Assembly: GCA_018402545.1 (NCBI GenBank)
Contig: JAGYIL010000001.1
Location: 1,674,001-1,738,000, forward strand
Direction of reading: 5' to 3'
Length of the DNA stretch: 64,000 bases
Source: Saccharospirillum sp.
GTDB taxonomy: Bacteria > Pseudomonadota > Gammaproteobacteria > Pseudomonadales > Natronospirillaceae
The stretch's first letter is position 1. Each line of letters starts with the position of its first letter. The notes under the pieces are model-generated. The model was given only the letters and a program-made list of their open reading frames with translations, made no database searches and had not been told where the DNA came from. Both the position numbers and the translations under genes were made by a program. Positions 9,328-18,254 of the stretch are shown here, in pieces.

Positions 9328-9930
9328 TTGAAACAAAAAAGTACGCACTCCTTGCTGGAAGATTTGTTCGCGCTGACCGTCGGTGCGGCCTTCGTATCTT
9401 TTGGTTTGTTGATGTTTCAGTATCATGGTCTCCTCACCGGTGGAACGGCGGGGCTGGCACTGGTGCTTGCCAGAGTGACCGGGGTTGAGTTTGGTCTGTT
9501 GTTTTTTGCGATCAACCTGCCCTTTTACTGGCTGGCCATTCGGGGGTTGGGCTGGCGATTTGCCGTTAATACGTTTATTTCAGTGGCCTGCGTTTCGGTG
9601 ATGGTTGAAGGTTTGCCCTATGTCATCGGTCTGCAAAACCTGAATCCGGTGTTTGCAGCTCTGATGGGGGGCTTTCTGATCGGTACCGGTATGCTGATTC
9701 TGTTTCGTCATGTTGCCAGCCTCGGTGGCGTGGGTATTCTGGCGTATTACTTACAGCAGCGGTTTGGCATAAATGCGGGCAGAGTACAGATGACGGTCGA
9801 TGTCTGCATTGTGGGCATCGGGTTTTTTCTGGTGTCATTGCCAATGCTGGCGTTGTCTGTCGTTGGCGCTCTGGCGCTGAACATGGTGATTGCACTGAAT
9901 CACAAACCGGGTCGTTACCAGATTACCTGA
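9328..9930 (+). CDS. YitT family membrane protein
   Basis: About 200 residues, with five or six hydrophobic segments and the YitT/DUF161 glycine-rich pattern (FQYHGLLTGGTAGLALVLAR near residue 32 and RHVASLGGVGILAYYLQQRF near residue 133). It lacks the C-terminal DUF2179 domain of the longer Gram-positive relatives. Start chosen at TTG 9328 because CCGGAG lies 7 nt upstream; an in-frame TTG at 9310 would add six residues and has no ribosome binding site. Integral membrane protein of unknown transport function. Confidence 0.8.
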   Translation: MKQKSTHSLLEDLFALTVGAAFVSFGLLMFQYHGLLTGGTAGLALVLARVTGVEFGLLFFAINLPFYWLAIRGLGWRFAVNTFISVACVSVMVEGLPYVIGLQNLNPVFAALMGGFLIGTGMLILFRHVASLGGVGILAYYLQQRFGINAGRVQMTVDVCIVGIGFFLVSLPMLALSVVGALALNMVIALNHKPGRYQIT

Positions 9931-9994
9931 CACCCGTTTTCATTTATTGTGTGGGTTGTCTTACGGGTAACTTACAAAGAACAGGATCTGATCT

Positions 9995-11017
9995 ATGGCC
10001 ACAATTCGTGAGGTTTCCAAGCGAGCCGGTGTTTCAGTCGCTACCGTAAGCCGGGTGGTTAATGGCAATCAGAAGGTTGTAGAAGCGACTCGCCAGAAGG
10101 TGCTCGAGGCCATGTCGGAACTGGGTTACGAACCCAATTCCTTTGCCCGCAGTCTGGCGACCAACAAGTCGGAAACCATCGGTATGGTGGTGGGTGAACT
10201 GGCCGGCCCGTTCTTCGGTGAAATGATGCAGTTTGCCGAGCGGGTTATTCGCGATGAAGGCAAACACCTGATCATCACCAGCGGCCATGCGTCTCTGGCA
10301 GAAGAGCGGGACGCCATTGAGTTTTTGCTCAAACGCCGTTGCGATGCACTGATTTTACACCTCGATCTGATGTCCGACGCCGAGATACTCAAACGGGTTG
10401 ATGCGGAACAAACGCCCATTATCCTGGTTAACCGGCTGGTACCGGAACTAATTGATCAGTGCATCTACCTTGATAATGAAGCCGGTGGTTATCTGGCAAC
10501 GCAGCATCTAATTGAACGTGGTCACCGCCGCATCGCCTGTATTACCGGGCCGCTCTACAAATCTGACGCCCGTGACCGCCTGACCGGGTATCGCAACGCC
10601 CTCAAGATGGCCGACATCCCCTACGACGATCAGCTGGTGGTGGAAGGCGATTATCTGGAGCAGGGCGGGGAGGCTGCTCTGGAACGCTTGTTCCGTCGAG
10701 ATACCCACTTTACCGGCCTGGTCGCCGGCAACGACCTGATGGCCATCGGGGTGATCAAGGCGTTGCGCCGTAACGGTCTCAGCGTGCCCGATGACTGCAG
10801 CGTCGTGGGGTACGACGATGTCGTTATGGCGGGCTATATTGAACCGGGGCTGACCACAGTTAGGGTTCCGATTGAGCAGTTCGGTGCAGAGGCAGGCCGT
10901 TTGGCGCTGAATCTTGGGGAAGGGCACAGCTTTGCCGTTCAGCACCTGTTTCAGCCGACGCTGGTTGAAAGGGCTTCAACCCGGGTTTACAACCCTGCGA
11001 AGCAGAAGTCCGGGTAA
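9995..11017 (+). CDS. LacI-family transcriptional regulator of the beta-glucoside locus
   Basis: A 340-residue regulator. The N-terminal helix-turn-helix and hinge are clear (IREVSKRAGVSVATVSRVVN, then YEPNSFARSLATNKS), followed by a periplasmic-binding-protein-like sugar domain (about 62-335). It lies directly upstream of a sugar ABC transporter and a GH1 beta-glucosidase. Two identical 14-bp palindromes TGTAACCGGTTACA, with the central CG typical of LacI operators, are found between it and the binding-protein gene, so it probably represses that operon until a beta-glucoside or its hydrolysis product binds. The ligand is inferred from the neighbours. Confidence 0.92.
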   Translation: MATIREVSKRAGVSVATVSRVVNGNQKVVEATRQKVLEAMSELGYEPNSFARSLATNKSETIGMVVGELAGPFFGEMMQFAERVIRDEGKHLIITSGHASLAEERDAIEFLLKRRCDALILHLDLMSDAEILKRVDAEQTPIILVNRLVPELIDQCIYLDNEAGGYLATQHLIERGHRRIACITGPLYKSDARDRLTGYRNALKMADIPYDDQLVVEGDYLEQGGEAALERLFRRDTHFTGLVAGNDLMAIGVIKALRRNGLSVPDDCSVVGYDDVVMAGYIEPGLTTVRVPIEQFGAEAGRLALNLGEGHSFAVQHLFQPTLVERASTRVYNPAKQKSG

Positions 11018-11040
11018 CGGGCTGTTTTTTTGTTACCACT

Positions 11041-11054
11041 TGTAACCGGTTACA
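11041..11054. promoter_or_regulatory. LacI-type operator O1
   Basis: Perfect palindrome TGTAACCGGTTACA, 24 bp after the LacI-family stop codon and identical to the second site at 11169. The 128-bp centre-to-centre spacing would allow repression by DNA looping between two bound dimers. Confidence 0.85.
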
Positions 11055-11137
11055 CCTTTCTCTGCTAAGCCGCCTTGCCCCAAGGCGTATTGGCCTCTCA
11101 ACATAGCTCGAAACAGTGTTAATAGTGCTACAGGCAG

Positions 11138-11182
11138 TTGACACCAAAGTCTTCTCTCTTTATCGTTATGTAACCGGTTACA
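11138..11182 (+). promoter_or_regulatory. Sigma-70 promoter with overlapping LacI-type operator O2
   Basis: A consensus -35 TTGACA at 11138-11143 is followed after exactly 17 bp by TATCGT at 11161-11166 (-10, 4 of 6 matches). The operator TGTAACCGGTTACA covers 11169-11182, over the expected transcription start. Bound repressor would block RNA polymerase directly. The transcript would carry a leader of about 110 nt before the binding-protein ATG at 11284. Confidence 0.8.
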
Positions 11183-11283
11183 TGACAATGCTTTCCGAAG
11201 CAGTCGCATCGGCCGCTGTGCTGTCACAGGGCGCAGTCGCATTACCAAACCACAAAAACAAGAAGTTGTCTGGAGAGAATACT

Positions 11284-12495
11284 ATGAAGCATATACAAGG
11301 ACTGGGCCTGGCACTGGCCTCACTGACGCTGACTGGCGGCGCCATGGCGGCCGATCTGAGACTGGATGGATTCCCCGACTACGACAGCCAGCTAGAGGCG
11401 ATTCTGGGCGGGTTCCCGGAGCACAATGTCGACATGCTGATGAACGAGCACGGCGGTCACCACGATAAACTCAAGACCAACCTGGCGACCGGCAGTGGCG
11501 CAGGTGACGTGGTACTGATCGACCGGAACTTTGTCGGTTCTTTCGTGAACCAGGGCGGCTTCGTCGACCTGACTGACGAATTCGCCCCCTACAGCGATAA
11601 CTTTGCCCCCTATGCCGTTACCCAGGGGCAGGGTAGTGATGGCAATCAATATGCCGTGCCCGTCGATCTGGGCCCGGGTGTTGTCTATTACCGCCGCGAC
11701 TACATGGAAGACATGGGCTATGACCTCGACGAGGTAATGACCGACTGGGATTCCTACCTCGATTACGGTCGCGCATTGAAAGAGGACGGCATTCTGCTGA
11801 TCGGCAACGCCAATGCCGTCGCGACCGCTTACTGGAACTTTAACGTTGAACCCGGCAATGGCCTCTACTTCGACTCAGAGGGTGAGCCGCTGGTCACTTC
11901 CGACCGCTTCAAACGCGCCTTTGAACTGGCCAAGACCGTGCGTGATGAAGGCATGGATGGAAACATTTCAGAGTGGACCGAAGAGTGGTATGCCGGTTTC
12001 CGCGAAGGCCGTTTTGCGACCCAGATGTCGGGTGCCTGGTTGCTGGGTCACCTGCAAAACTGGATGGCACCGGAAACCTCTGGCAACTGGGGTGTTAGCA
12101 ACCTGCCTGACAACACTTACGGTACCTGGGGCGGTTCCTTCCTGGCCATTCCGCGTCAGTCAGAGCAGCCCGAGGCAGCCTGGGACCTGATCGAATACAT
12201 GATCAGCGAAGACATTCAGCTGGCTGGTTTCCAGAACATTGCGGCCTTCCCGGCGCACACCGCCACTTACGATAACCCCATGTTCAACGAGCCTATCGAT
12301 TTCCTGCGCGGCCAGAGAGCTCGTGTTCTGTTTGCCGATATCGCTGAAAACGTTACGCCGGTTGAACCGCACGAAGGCGACCAGATTGCCGAGTCACTGA
12401 TCGGCACCGCACTGGAACAAGTGCTGAACGATGGCATGGACATCGATACGGCACTGGCCAATGCCGAACGTCAGATCAAGCGTCGCGTACGCTAA
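11284..12495 (+). CDS. Sugar ABC transporter substrate-binding protein (family 1)
   Basis: A 403-residue periplasmic protein with a Sec signal peptide ending near ALA-type residues GGAMAAD (about 22). The mature part has the type I sugar-binding protein layout, with landmarks such as AVPVDLGPGVVYYRRD, YGTWGGSFLAIPRQSEQPE and a C-terminal helix with LEQVLNDGMDID. ATG at 11284 is preceded by GGAGAG; longer in-frame readings run into the operator region. It probably captures a beta-glucoside or cellooligosaccharide for the two permeases downstream. A terminator-like hairpin at 12515 would make this gene more abundant than the permease genes, as is common for binding proteins. Confidence 0.9.
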   Translation: MKHIQGLGLALASLTLTGGAMAADLRLDGFPDYDSQLEAILGGFPEHNVDMLMNEHGGHHDKLKTNLATGSGAGDVVLIDRNFVGSFVNQGGFVDLTDEFAPYSDNFAPYAVTQGQGSDGNQYAVPVDLGPGVVYYRRDYMEDMGYDLDEVMTDWDSYLDYGRALKEDGILLIGNANAVATAYWNFNVEPGNGLYFDSEGEPLVTSDRFKRAFELAKTVRDEGMDGNISEWTEEWYAGFREGRFATQMSGAWLLGHLQNWMAPETSGNWGVSNLPDNTYGTWGGSFLAIPRQSEQPEAAWDLIEYMISEDIQLAGFQNIAAFPAHTATYDNPMFNEPIDFLRGQRARVLFADIAENVTPVEPHEGDQIAESLIGTALEQVLNDGMDIDTALANAERQIKRRVR

Positions 12496-12514
12496 TTTGA
12501 CAGGTTAACGCCAG

Positions 12515-12543
12515 GGCGGCATCACCATTGATGCCGCCTTTTT
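12515..12543 (+). terminator. Intra-operon terminator between binding protein and permeases
   Basis: Perfect 10-bp stem GGCGGCATCA (12515-12524) with TGATGCCGCC (12529-12538), 4-nt loop and TTTTT. It sits between co-directional genes of one transporter, so it probably lets partial read-through and sets an excess of binding protein over permease. Confidence 0.8.
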
Positions 12544-12577
12544 ATTTCCAACTCATTCAACTTCCCGGACTGCGGCC

Positions 12578-13582
12578 ATGACGACCACCGAGATGACTGA
12601 TCCGACGACCGCGCAGGAAAATGCCCAGCGCGATAAGTCGGACCGTCAGCGTACCTTCTGGCATAAAACCACCCCTTACTGGTTTATGTCTCCCTACATC
12701 ATTATTTTCGGCACCTTCGGCATCTTCCCGGTGCTGTTTATGATCTATCTGTCGTTTCATACCTGGAATCCCGTCGCCGGACTGGGCACCATGGAATACG
12801 TCGGCCTGGAAAATTATGTACTCAGCCTGACCGACCCGACCCTGTGGCAGACCTTGTGGAATACGTTCCTGATGGCATTGTATTCCGGCGTCCCCCAACA
12901 CCTGGTCGCCTTGCCATTGGCTTACTTGCTGGTGCAACTGGGCAAACGCGCACGTCACTGGCTGACCACGGCCTATTTTTTACCCTACGTGACCTCGACC
13001 ATCGCCATTTCGATGATCTTTTTCGTCATGTTTTCCAAAGAAAGCGGCATTATTAACCAGGCATTGATGGGTCTGGCCAATGGTAGCCTCACGGGCTGGG
13101 CCTTTGGCTGGCTGAATGATGTGATGCCGCTGGGCTGGGTTCAGGAAAACAGCCTGATCCGTTACTCCGTTTCCTTTGTGGTGTTCTGGAAGTATGTGGG
13201 TTTCAACATTGTTATCTACACCGCCGGCCTGGCCACCATTTCCGATGAACTCTATGAAGCCGCCATTATCGACGGTGCCAACAGCTGGCAACGCTTTACC
13301 CGCATTGCACTGCCCCTGTTGCGCCCATTCATCTTTTTTGCAGTCACGCTCACTATCATTGGCAACATGAATCTGTTCGACGAACCCTATGTACTGACGC
13401 GCGGCTTGCAACAGGCGTCCACCAACGGCATGACCATTTCCAACTACCTCTACCGGGTTGCCTGGGAATGGCTCGATATGGGCAGTGCCGCTGCCATCTC
13501 CTGGATTCTGTTCATGGTCATTGGCCTGTTTACCGGGCTGTATTTCTGGTTCTTTGGCCGTCGTGGTCTGGGGGGAGAATAA
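12578..13582 (+). CDS. Sugar ABC transporter permease (MalF-type)
   Basis: A 334-residue inner-membrane protein with six main transmembrane segments after a hydrophilic N-terminus of about 35 residues. The cytoplasmic EAA loop that contacts the ATPase is visible as YEAAIIDGANSWQRFTRIAL followed by PLLRP near residues 225-248. It forms a heterodimeric channel with the next gene, whose ATG overlaps this stop by one base (TAATG). No ATPase gene is present in this locus, so a shared MsmX/MalK-like ATPase elsewhere must power it. Confidence 0.92.
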   Translation: MTTTEMTDPTTAQENAQRDKSDRQRTFWHKTTPYWFMSPYIIIFGTFGIFPVLFMIYLSFHTWNPVAGLGTMEYVGLENYVLSLTDPTLWQTLWNTFLMALYSGVPQHLVALPLAYLLVQLGKRARHWLTTAYFLPYVTSTIAISMIFFVMFSKESGIINQALMGLANGSLTGWAFGWLNDVMPLGWVQENSLIRYSVSFVVFWKYVGFNIVIYTAGLATISDELYEAAIIDGANSWQRFTRIALPLLRPFIFFAVTLTIIGNMNLFDEPYVLTRGLQQASTNGMTISNYLYRVAWEWLDMGSAAAISWILFMVIGLFTGLYFWFFGRRGLGGE

Positions 13583-14448
13583 TGAAAACACTGACGCCCG
13601 TACAAAAAGAAAACCTGGATGGCATGGTTAAGATGCTGGGAAAGGCGCTGCTGTGGACCGCTCTGCTAACCGCTGTGGTCTTTACGGTTTTTCCTTTCCT
13701 GTGGTCATTGCTGATGGCCACGCACGACCGCACCACCATGTTCAGTTCAGGTTTGAATCTGGCACTGGGGGATCAACTGGTCGCCAACTATCACCGCCTG
13801 CTGGATATCATGGATTTCTGGGTGGGGATGTTTAACAGTTTTTCCGTGGCGCTGCTGGGCACCGTAACCTCATTGTTGTTCTGCAGCATGTGTGGCTATG
13901 CACTGGCCGTGTTTGAATTTCGCGGTCGTAAAGTGCTGTTCGGCATGATGATCTGCTCAATGATGTTGCCGCCCATTCTGACACTGATTCCCTATTACAT
14001 GGTGATCAACGCCATTGGTCTGAGCAACACCCACCTGGCTGTCTGGTTGCCGTTCAGTATTAACCCTTTTGGTATCTTTCTGATTCGACAGTACGTGGTT
14101 GCCTCGGTCCCCAAAGATTTGCTCGAAGCTGCCAAGCTCGATGGTGCCAGTGCCTTCCGCACCTACTGGAGTGTGGTTTTGCCCCTGTTGCGGCCGGGTC
14201 TGGCAACGCTGGCGATCGTGCAATTCGTGTTTCTGTGGAACAACTTCCTGCAACCTCTGGTGGTGCTGACCAGCAGCGACAAGATGGTGATCACCCAGAT
14301 GCTGCGCAGTGTCCAGGGGGTTCCGAATACGCCCTGGGGCGCGCTGATGCTGGGTACCTTTATTTCGATTCTGCCCCTGGTGTTGATCTACATGGCGGCC
14401 AGCAAGCAAATGATCAGCGGCCTTACCAGCGGTGCCGTAAAAAATTGA
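13582..14448 (+). CDS. Sugar ABC transporter permease (MalG-type)
   Basis: A 288-residue inner-membrane permease. The EAA motif LLEAAKLDGASAFRTYWSVV with PLLRPG is near residues 185-210. ATG 13582 is used because it overlaps the upstream stop and has GGGGGAGA just before it. Partner of the preceding MalF-type permease. A GC-rich hairpin (GGGGGC/GCCCCC, 14459-14477) lies between this gene and the beta-glucosidase gene and may stabilise the upstream message. Confidence 0.92.
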   Translation: MKTLTPVQKENLDGMVKMLGKALLWTALLTAVVFTVFPFLWSLLMATHDRTTMFSSGLNLALGDQLVANYHRLLDIMDFWVGMFNSFSVALLGTVTSLLFCSMCGYALAVFEFRGRKVLFGMMICSMMLPPILTLIPYYMVINAIGLSNTHLAVWLPFSINPFGIFLIRQYVVASVPKDLLEAAKLDGASAFRTYWSVVLPLLRPGLATLAIVQFVFLWNNFLQPLVVLTSSDKMVITQMLRSVQGVPNTPWGALMLGTFISILPLVLIYMAASKQMISGLTSGAVKN

Positions 14449-14495
14449 TGAAGTTTGCGGGGGCGGAGTTTGCCCCCGGTATTTAGGAGAATGGT

Positions 14496-15830
14496 ATGAG
14501 TTTTAAATTACCCGAAGCGTCACCCTTGAAGCGTTCCGATTTTCTGTTTGGTGTTGCTACCGCGTCCTTTCAGGTAGAAGGGGCGACGACTGAAGATGGG
14601 CGGGGCGAAAGCATCTGGGACCGGTTTTGTGATACCCCCGGGCGCGTTTTGGGCGGCGACAATGGCATGCCTGCCTGCGATCACTACCACCGCTGGGCCG
14701 ATGACCTGGACATGATCAAGTCACTGGGGTTCGATGCTTATCGCTTCTCCATTGCCTGGCCGCGAATCGAACCGGAATCCGGCGTCTGGAACGACAAGGG
14801 GTTTGATTTCTATGACCGACTGGTCGATGGCATGCTTGAGCGCGGTATCAAACCCTATGCAACGCTGTACCACTGGGATTTGCCACAGTATCTGGGCGAG
14901 CGTGGCGGCTGGGTCAACCGCGATACCGCCTATCGTTTTGCCGATTACGCTGATCGGGTTACCCGGGTGCTTGGCGACCGGGTGAACAGCTACGCCACTC
15001 TGAACGAACCCTGGTGCTCGGCCTTTTTGAGTTACCGACTGGGCATTCATGCCCCCGGTCTGAAAGACGATCGAATGGGGTTTCAGGCGGCACACCACCT
15101 GCTACTGGCGCACGGTCTGGCAATGCCGCGCATGCGAGACAACGCCCCACAGGCTGAGCATGGCATTGTATTGAACTTCACCCCAGCCTACCCGGAAACC
15201 GATTCGCAAGCCGATCGGGCCGCTGCCGCTTACAGTGATGAAGAAAACAGCCACTTCTATCTGGAGCCGTTACTGACCGGTCATTACCCCAGCGCGGTTG
15301 CCGAGCGGCACCCTGAATGGATGCCAACGGTCTACCCAGGCGATATGGACACCATTGCTGCGGACATCGATTTTCTGGGCATCAATTTCTACACCCGCGC
15401 CGTGATCACCGCCAGTGGGGAAAATGATTACGATGGCGTACCGCAGCAAGCCGCAAAAACCGACATTGGCTGGGAAATCTATCCGCAAGCCCTGACTGAC
15501 CTGTTAACCGGGTTCAAGGCGCGTTATGACAACCTGCCGCCGGTCTATATCACCGAGAACGGGGCGGCCGACAATACGCCGGTAACCAATGGCGAAGTGA
15601 ACGACCAGTTGCGCCTGGGTTACTACGATGCGCATTTGAATGCCGTTGACCGGGCCATTCAGGCCGGCGTGGATGTGCAGGGCTATTTTGCCTGGAGCCT
15701 GATGGATAACTTCGAATGGGCAGAAGGCTACAGCCAGCGCTTTGGTATCGTGCATGTAAATTATGACACCCAGGTGAGAACACCCAAGGCCAGTGCGCTG
15801 GCGTTCAAGGCGTTTCTGGCTGCCCGCTGA
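14496..15830 (+). CDS. bglA: GH1 family beta-glucosidase
   Basis: A 444-residue cytoplasmic glycoside hydrolase, the usual length for the family. The N-terminal signature FLFGVATASFQVEGA is near residue 17; the acid/base Glu lies in TLNEPW (about 171) and the nucleophile Glu in YITENGA (about 353), followed by the conserved GYFAWSLMDNFEWAEGYSQR stretch. It would hydrolyse beta-glucosides such as cellobiose brought in by the adjacent ABC transporter. Last gene of the LacI-controlled operon; a terminator follows at 15843. Confidence 0.95.
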   Translation: MSFKLPEASPLKRSDFLFGVATASFQVEGATTEDGRGESIWDRFCDTPGRVLGGDNGMPACDHYHRWADDLDMIKSLGFDAYRFSIAWPRIEPESGVWNDKGFDFYDRLVDGMLERGIKPYATLYHWDLPQYLGERGGWVNRDTAYRFADYADRVTRVLGDRVNSYATLNEPWCSAFLSYRLGIHAPGLKDDRMGFQAAHHLLLAHGLAMPRMRDNAPQAEHGIVLNFTPAYPETDSQADRAAAAYSDEENSHFYLEPLLTGHYPSAVAERHPEWMPTVYPGDMDTIAADIDFLGINFYTRAVITASGENDYDGVPQQAAKTDIGWEIYPQALTDLLTGFKARYDNLPPVYITENGAADNTPVTNGEVNDQLRLGYYDAHLNAVDRAIQAGVDVQGYFAWSLMDNFEWAEGYSQRFGIVHVNYDTQVRTPKASALAFKAFLAAR

Positions 15831-15842
15831 AGACGATACCCG

Positions 15843-15865
15843 CCCGGACACTTGTCCGGGTTTTT
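15843..15865 (+). terminator. Rho-independent terminator after the beta-glucosidase
   Basis: Perfect 7-bp stem CCCGGAC/GTCCGGG with ACTT loop followed by TTTTTG. It ends the beta-glucoside operon. Confidence 0.85.
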
Positions 15866-16007
15866 GTGATTTTTCGTTTGCCCATCTATTATTGACGCTG
15901 GGGTTCCGGATCAGGGAGGAGTAGGGGCGCAGGCGTTGAATCCGCACCATCTGAGTGAGTACATGATCTTGACGGGTCTTTTGTCTGAATCGGGGCACGC
16001 ATACATA

Positions 16008-16853
16008 ATGATCTTTAGAGTAGCCAGCTGGTTTCAACGTCTGGTGATGATGTGTTTGCTCGGTACCCTGGCCTCGGTTCAGGCCGAGCAAACCCAGCCA
16101 GACGCGACAACGACGGGAACATCAGAGCACAGCTGCACACGGCTGACCGCGACGGGCAACCCCGAATACCCTCCTTATCTGTGGCAGGAACCCGGCTCCC
16201 GGCGCGGACTGATTGGCGCCAATAAAACCATCATGCAAACCCTGAGCGAGCGCCTGGGCATCCCGATTGAAGTGATCTACACCGGCCCCTGGTCCCGTGC
16301 GCAGGAAGAAGTGCGGGTCGGGCGTATTGATCTGATCGCGGGTGCTTTTTTTACCCTGCCGCGAACGGCCTACATGGATTACATTGAACCGGCTTTTCTG
16401 ACCACCCGCTCGGTTGTCTGGAAGCGGTCGCTGGTGGCCTTCGAATACAGTGAATGGGCAGATCTTAAACCCTACGAAGGCGCCACGGTCATCAACAACA
16501 GCTTCGGCCAGAGCTTCGATGAATTTGCCAGCGCCAATCTCAGAATTGATAACGTCACCAGCCTGCCCCAGGCGTTTCGCATGCTGGCACAGGGGCGGGT
16601 TGACTACGTGCTTTATGAGGAATACCCCGGCCTGGCCTATGCGGCGGAACTTGATCTCGATTTTGTCATCGAGCAAATAGAACCACCGGTCAGCTCGGAA
16701 GGGTTGTTCCTGACGATCTCCCGACGTTCACCCTGCAACACCGAGGCTTTTCGGGCCGAGCTGACACGTATCATGACCGATCTGGTTGAAGACGGCACCG
16801 CCCAGCGCGCGCTGAACGAAGGCTTGGAAACCTGGTCCCTGACCAGCCAGTAA
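16008..16853 (+). CDS. Orphan periplasmic substrate-binding protein (SBP_bac_3 type)
   Basis: A 281-residue secreted protein of the amino-acid/polar solute-binding family 3. Start ATG 16008 gives an N-terminal signal peptide (hydrophobic stretch VMMCLLGTLASVQAEQ, cleavage near residue 27); in-frame ATGs at 15936 and 15963 add non-hydrophobic residues. Fold landmarks include NPEYPPYLWQEPGSRRGLIG near the mature N-terminus, VGRIDLIAGAFFTLPRTAYM and an internal repeat of the ligand-binding lobe (RMLAQGRVDYVLYEEYPG). No permease or ATPase gene is adjacent, so it may be a sensor or scavenging protein rather than a transporter subunit. Ligand unknown. Confidence 0.8.
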   Translation: MIFRVASWFQRLVMMCLLGTLASVQAEQTQPDATTTGTSEHSCTRLTATGNPEYPPYLWQEPGSRRGLIGANKTIMQTLSERLGIPIEVIYTGPWSRAQEEVRVGRIDLIAGAFFTLPRTAYMDYIEPAFLTTRSVVWKRSLVAFEYSEWADLKPYEGATVINNSFGQSFDEFASANLRIDNVTSLPQAFRMLAQGRVDYVLYEEYPGLAYAAELDLDFVIEQIEPPVSSEGLFLTISRRSPCNTEAFRAELTRIMTDLVEDGTAQRALNEGLETWSLTSQ

Positions 16854-16859
16854 AGTGGG

Positions 16860-17924
16860 TCAGGCGCCGGGGTAGTGCCAGTCGAGGCGTTTCCCCAGGG
16901 CAGAGGATTGCTCTGCCAGTTCCAGGGTATAGATCAGTGCGCAGGCATCTTCAGGGCTCACCGGCGGGGCCGTACCGTTTTGAATGGCACTGGCCAGAGT
17001 GCTGAAATAGGCTTGGTAGTGTCCCGCTGAACAGTTATCGGGTTGTCCGGTCAAGGCCCCGTCCTCAGTGGCTCGGTAGCGGTGTGCTGACTGTGGCTGT
17101 CCGGCTCCGGGGTACTCCGGGTGCCAGGGCATCTGACCGGCGCGCAAGGCTTCTTCCTGTGGGTCGAGCCCCCAGCATTGCCAGCTGCCCTGTTCAAAAC
17201 GGGCGTTAAAGCGCTGCATGGGGCCGGCCTCAAACGGGGTTGAGCCCAGGGTTACCAGCAGGCCGGGGTAATAGAGCATGACTTCAAACCAGTCGTGAGT
17301 GGTACCACCCGCTCGCAGCGTCTTCAATGTCGCTTGCAGGGACTCAGGCGAACCCAGTAGATGCAGTGCCTGATCCAGCAAATGCGGTCCCAGATCCCAG
17401 AAAATACCACTCGCCGGGCCGGGTTGCTCGCGCCAGCGATTCTGAGGCGTGGGTCTGAACCGGTCGAACCGGCTGGTCAGATGCCTGAGCTTGCCCAGCT
17501 CACCGGACGCCATCATCGCCTTCAAATGCAGAAAGTCACCATCGAAGCGCCGGTTTTGATAAACCGTCAACAGACGTCCGCGCTTTTCGGCCAACCGCGT
17601 CAGTGACTCTATTTCCTCCAGGGAGGTGACCGAGGGCTTCTCCAGCAACACATCCTTACCGGCCTCAAGTGCAGCTTCGGCAAGCGGAAAATGCAAGGCG
17701 TTGGGAGCGGTGATGATGATCAGGTCGAGCTGCGGGGATGCAATCAGTTGCCCGGCATCTGCCACGACGTGAGTTTCCGGGTAGCGCTCCAGCACAGCGT
17801 CCGGTTGCCGGCTGCATACGGCGCTCAGTTCAAATTCGGGCAGGCCCTGAATAAAAGGCGCATGAAAAACCCGACCCGAGAGGCCATAGCCAATAATACC
17901 GGTTCGAATAGCAGGGTGTGCCAT
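16860..17924 (-). CDS. Gfo/Idh/MocA family oxidoreductase
   Basis: A 354-residue NAD(P)-dependent dehydrogenase of the Gfo/Idh/MocA family. The Rossmann motif GIIGYGLSGRVFHAPFI is at residues 9-25, and the catalytic lysine is in LLEKPSVTS near residue 96. The C-terminal half is the alpha/beta substrate domain. ATG 17924 is chosen because it starts just before the Rossmann strand; an upstream in-frame ATG would add 23 residues unlike the family. It most resembles the YdgJ/YhhX-type sugar or polyol dehydrogenases. It converges on the orphan binding-protein gene with only 6 bp between them. Substrate not assignable. Confidence 0.85.
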   Translation of the reverse strand: MAHPAIRTGIIGYGLSGRVFHAPFIQGLPEFELSAVCSRQPDAVLERYPETHVVADAGQLIASPQLDLIIITAPNALHFPLAEAALEAGKDVLLEKPSVTSLEEIESLTRLAEKRGRLLTVYQNRRFDGDFLHLKAMMASGELGKLRHLTSRFDRFRPTPQNRWREQPGPASGIFWDLGPHLLDQALHLLGSPESLQATLKTLRAGGTTHDWFEVMLYYPGLLVTLGSTPFEAGPMQRFNARFEQGSWQCWGLDPQEEALRAGQMPWHPEYPGAGQPQSAHRYRATEDGALTGQPDNCSAGHYQAYFSTLASAIQNGTAPPVSPEDACALIYTLELAEQSSALGKRLDWHYPGA

Positions 17925-18254
17925 GGGTGAAGTACCTTTTTTATCGTTTGACCCGCATTTAACCCAGTCGGTCTGGTCCGTCACAAGTATCAAACTGTAA
18001 CAGGCTGAAGCGAGTGAGTGTCGTCATAAAACAGTGCGCCAGAAAACCGCCGCTTCTGGAATAACTGGAGGAATGTGATGCCTTTAGCCAATAGATTGAC
18101 TGATTGATCCGGGTGAAAAGAGTCGAAAGAGTGACGCAGTCGACACTTCAGGGCTTTGCCCGGTTCGGTTCCGGAACAGAGTGAACTGGGTCCCAGAATT
18201 TGACGAGTGAAACCGTACATTAGGCAGCCTAACGTTACTCCAAGTGGATCGACC
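17925..18254. other. Divergent intergenic region without a gene
   Basis: About 330 bp between the oxidoreductase (leftward) and the DUF1631 gene (rightward), expected to hold both promoters. A good GGAGG at 18067-18071 precedes an ATG at 18078, but that frame closes after nine codons. No inverted repeat of note was seen. Confidence 0.5.

Noticed and set aside
18078-18107. GGAGG followed by an ATG opening a nine-codon frame, considered as a leader peptide
   Set aside because: No regulatory codon run and no terminator/antiterminator pair follow, so an attenuation leader cannot be supported.
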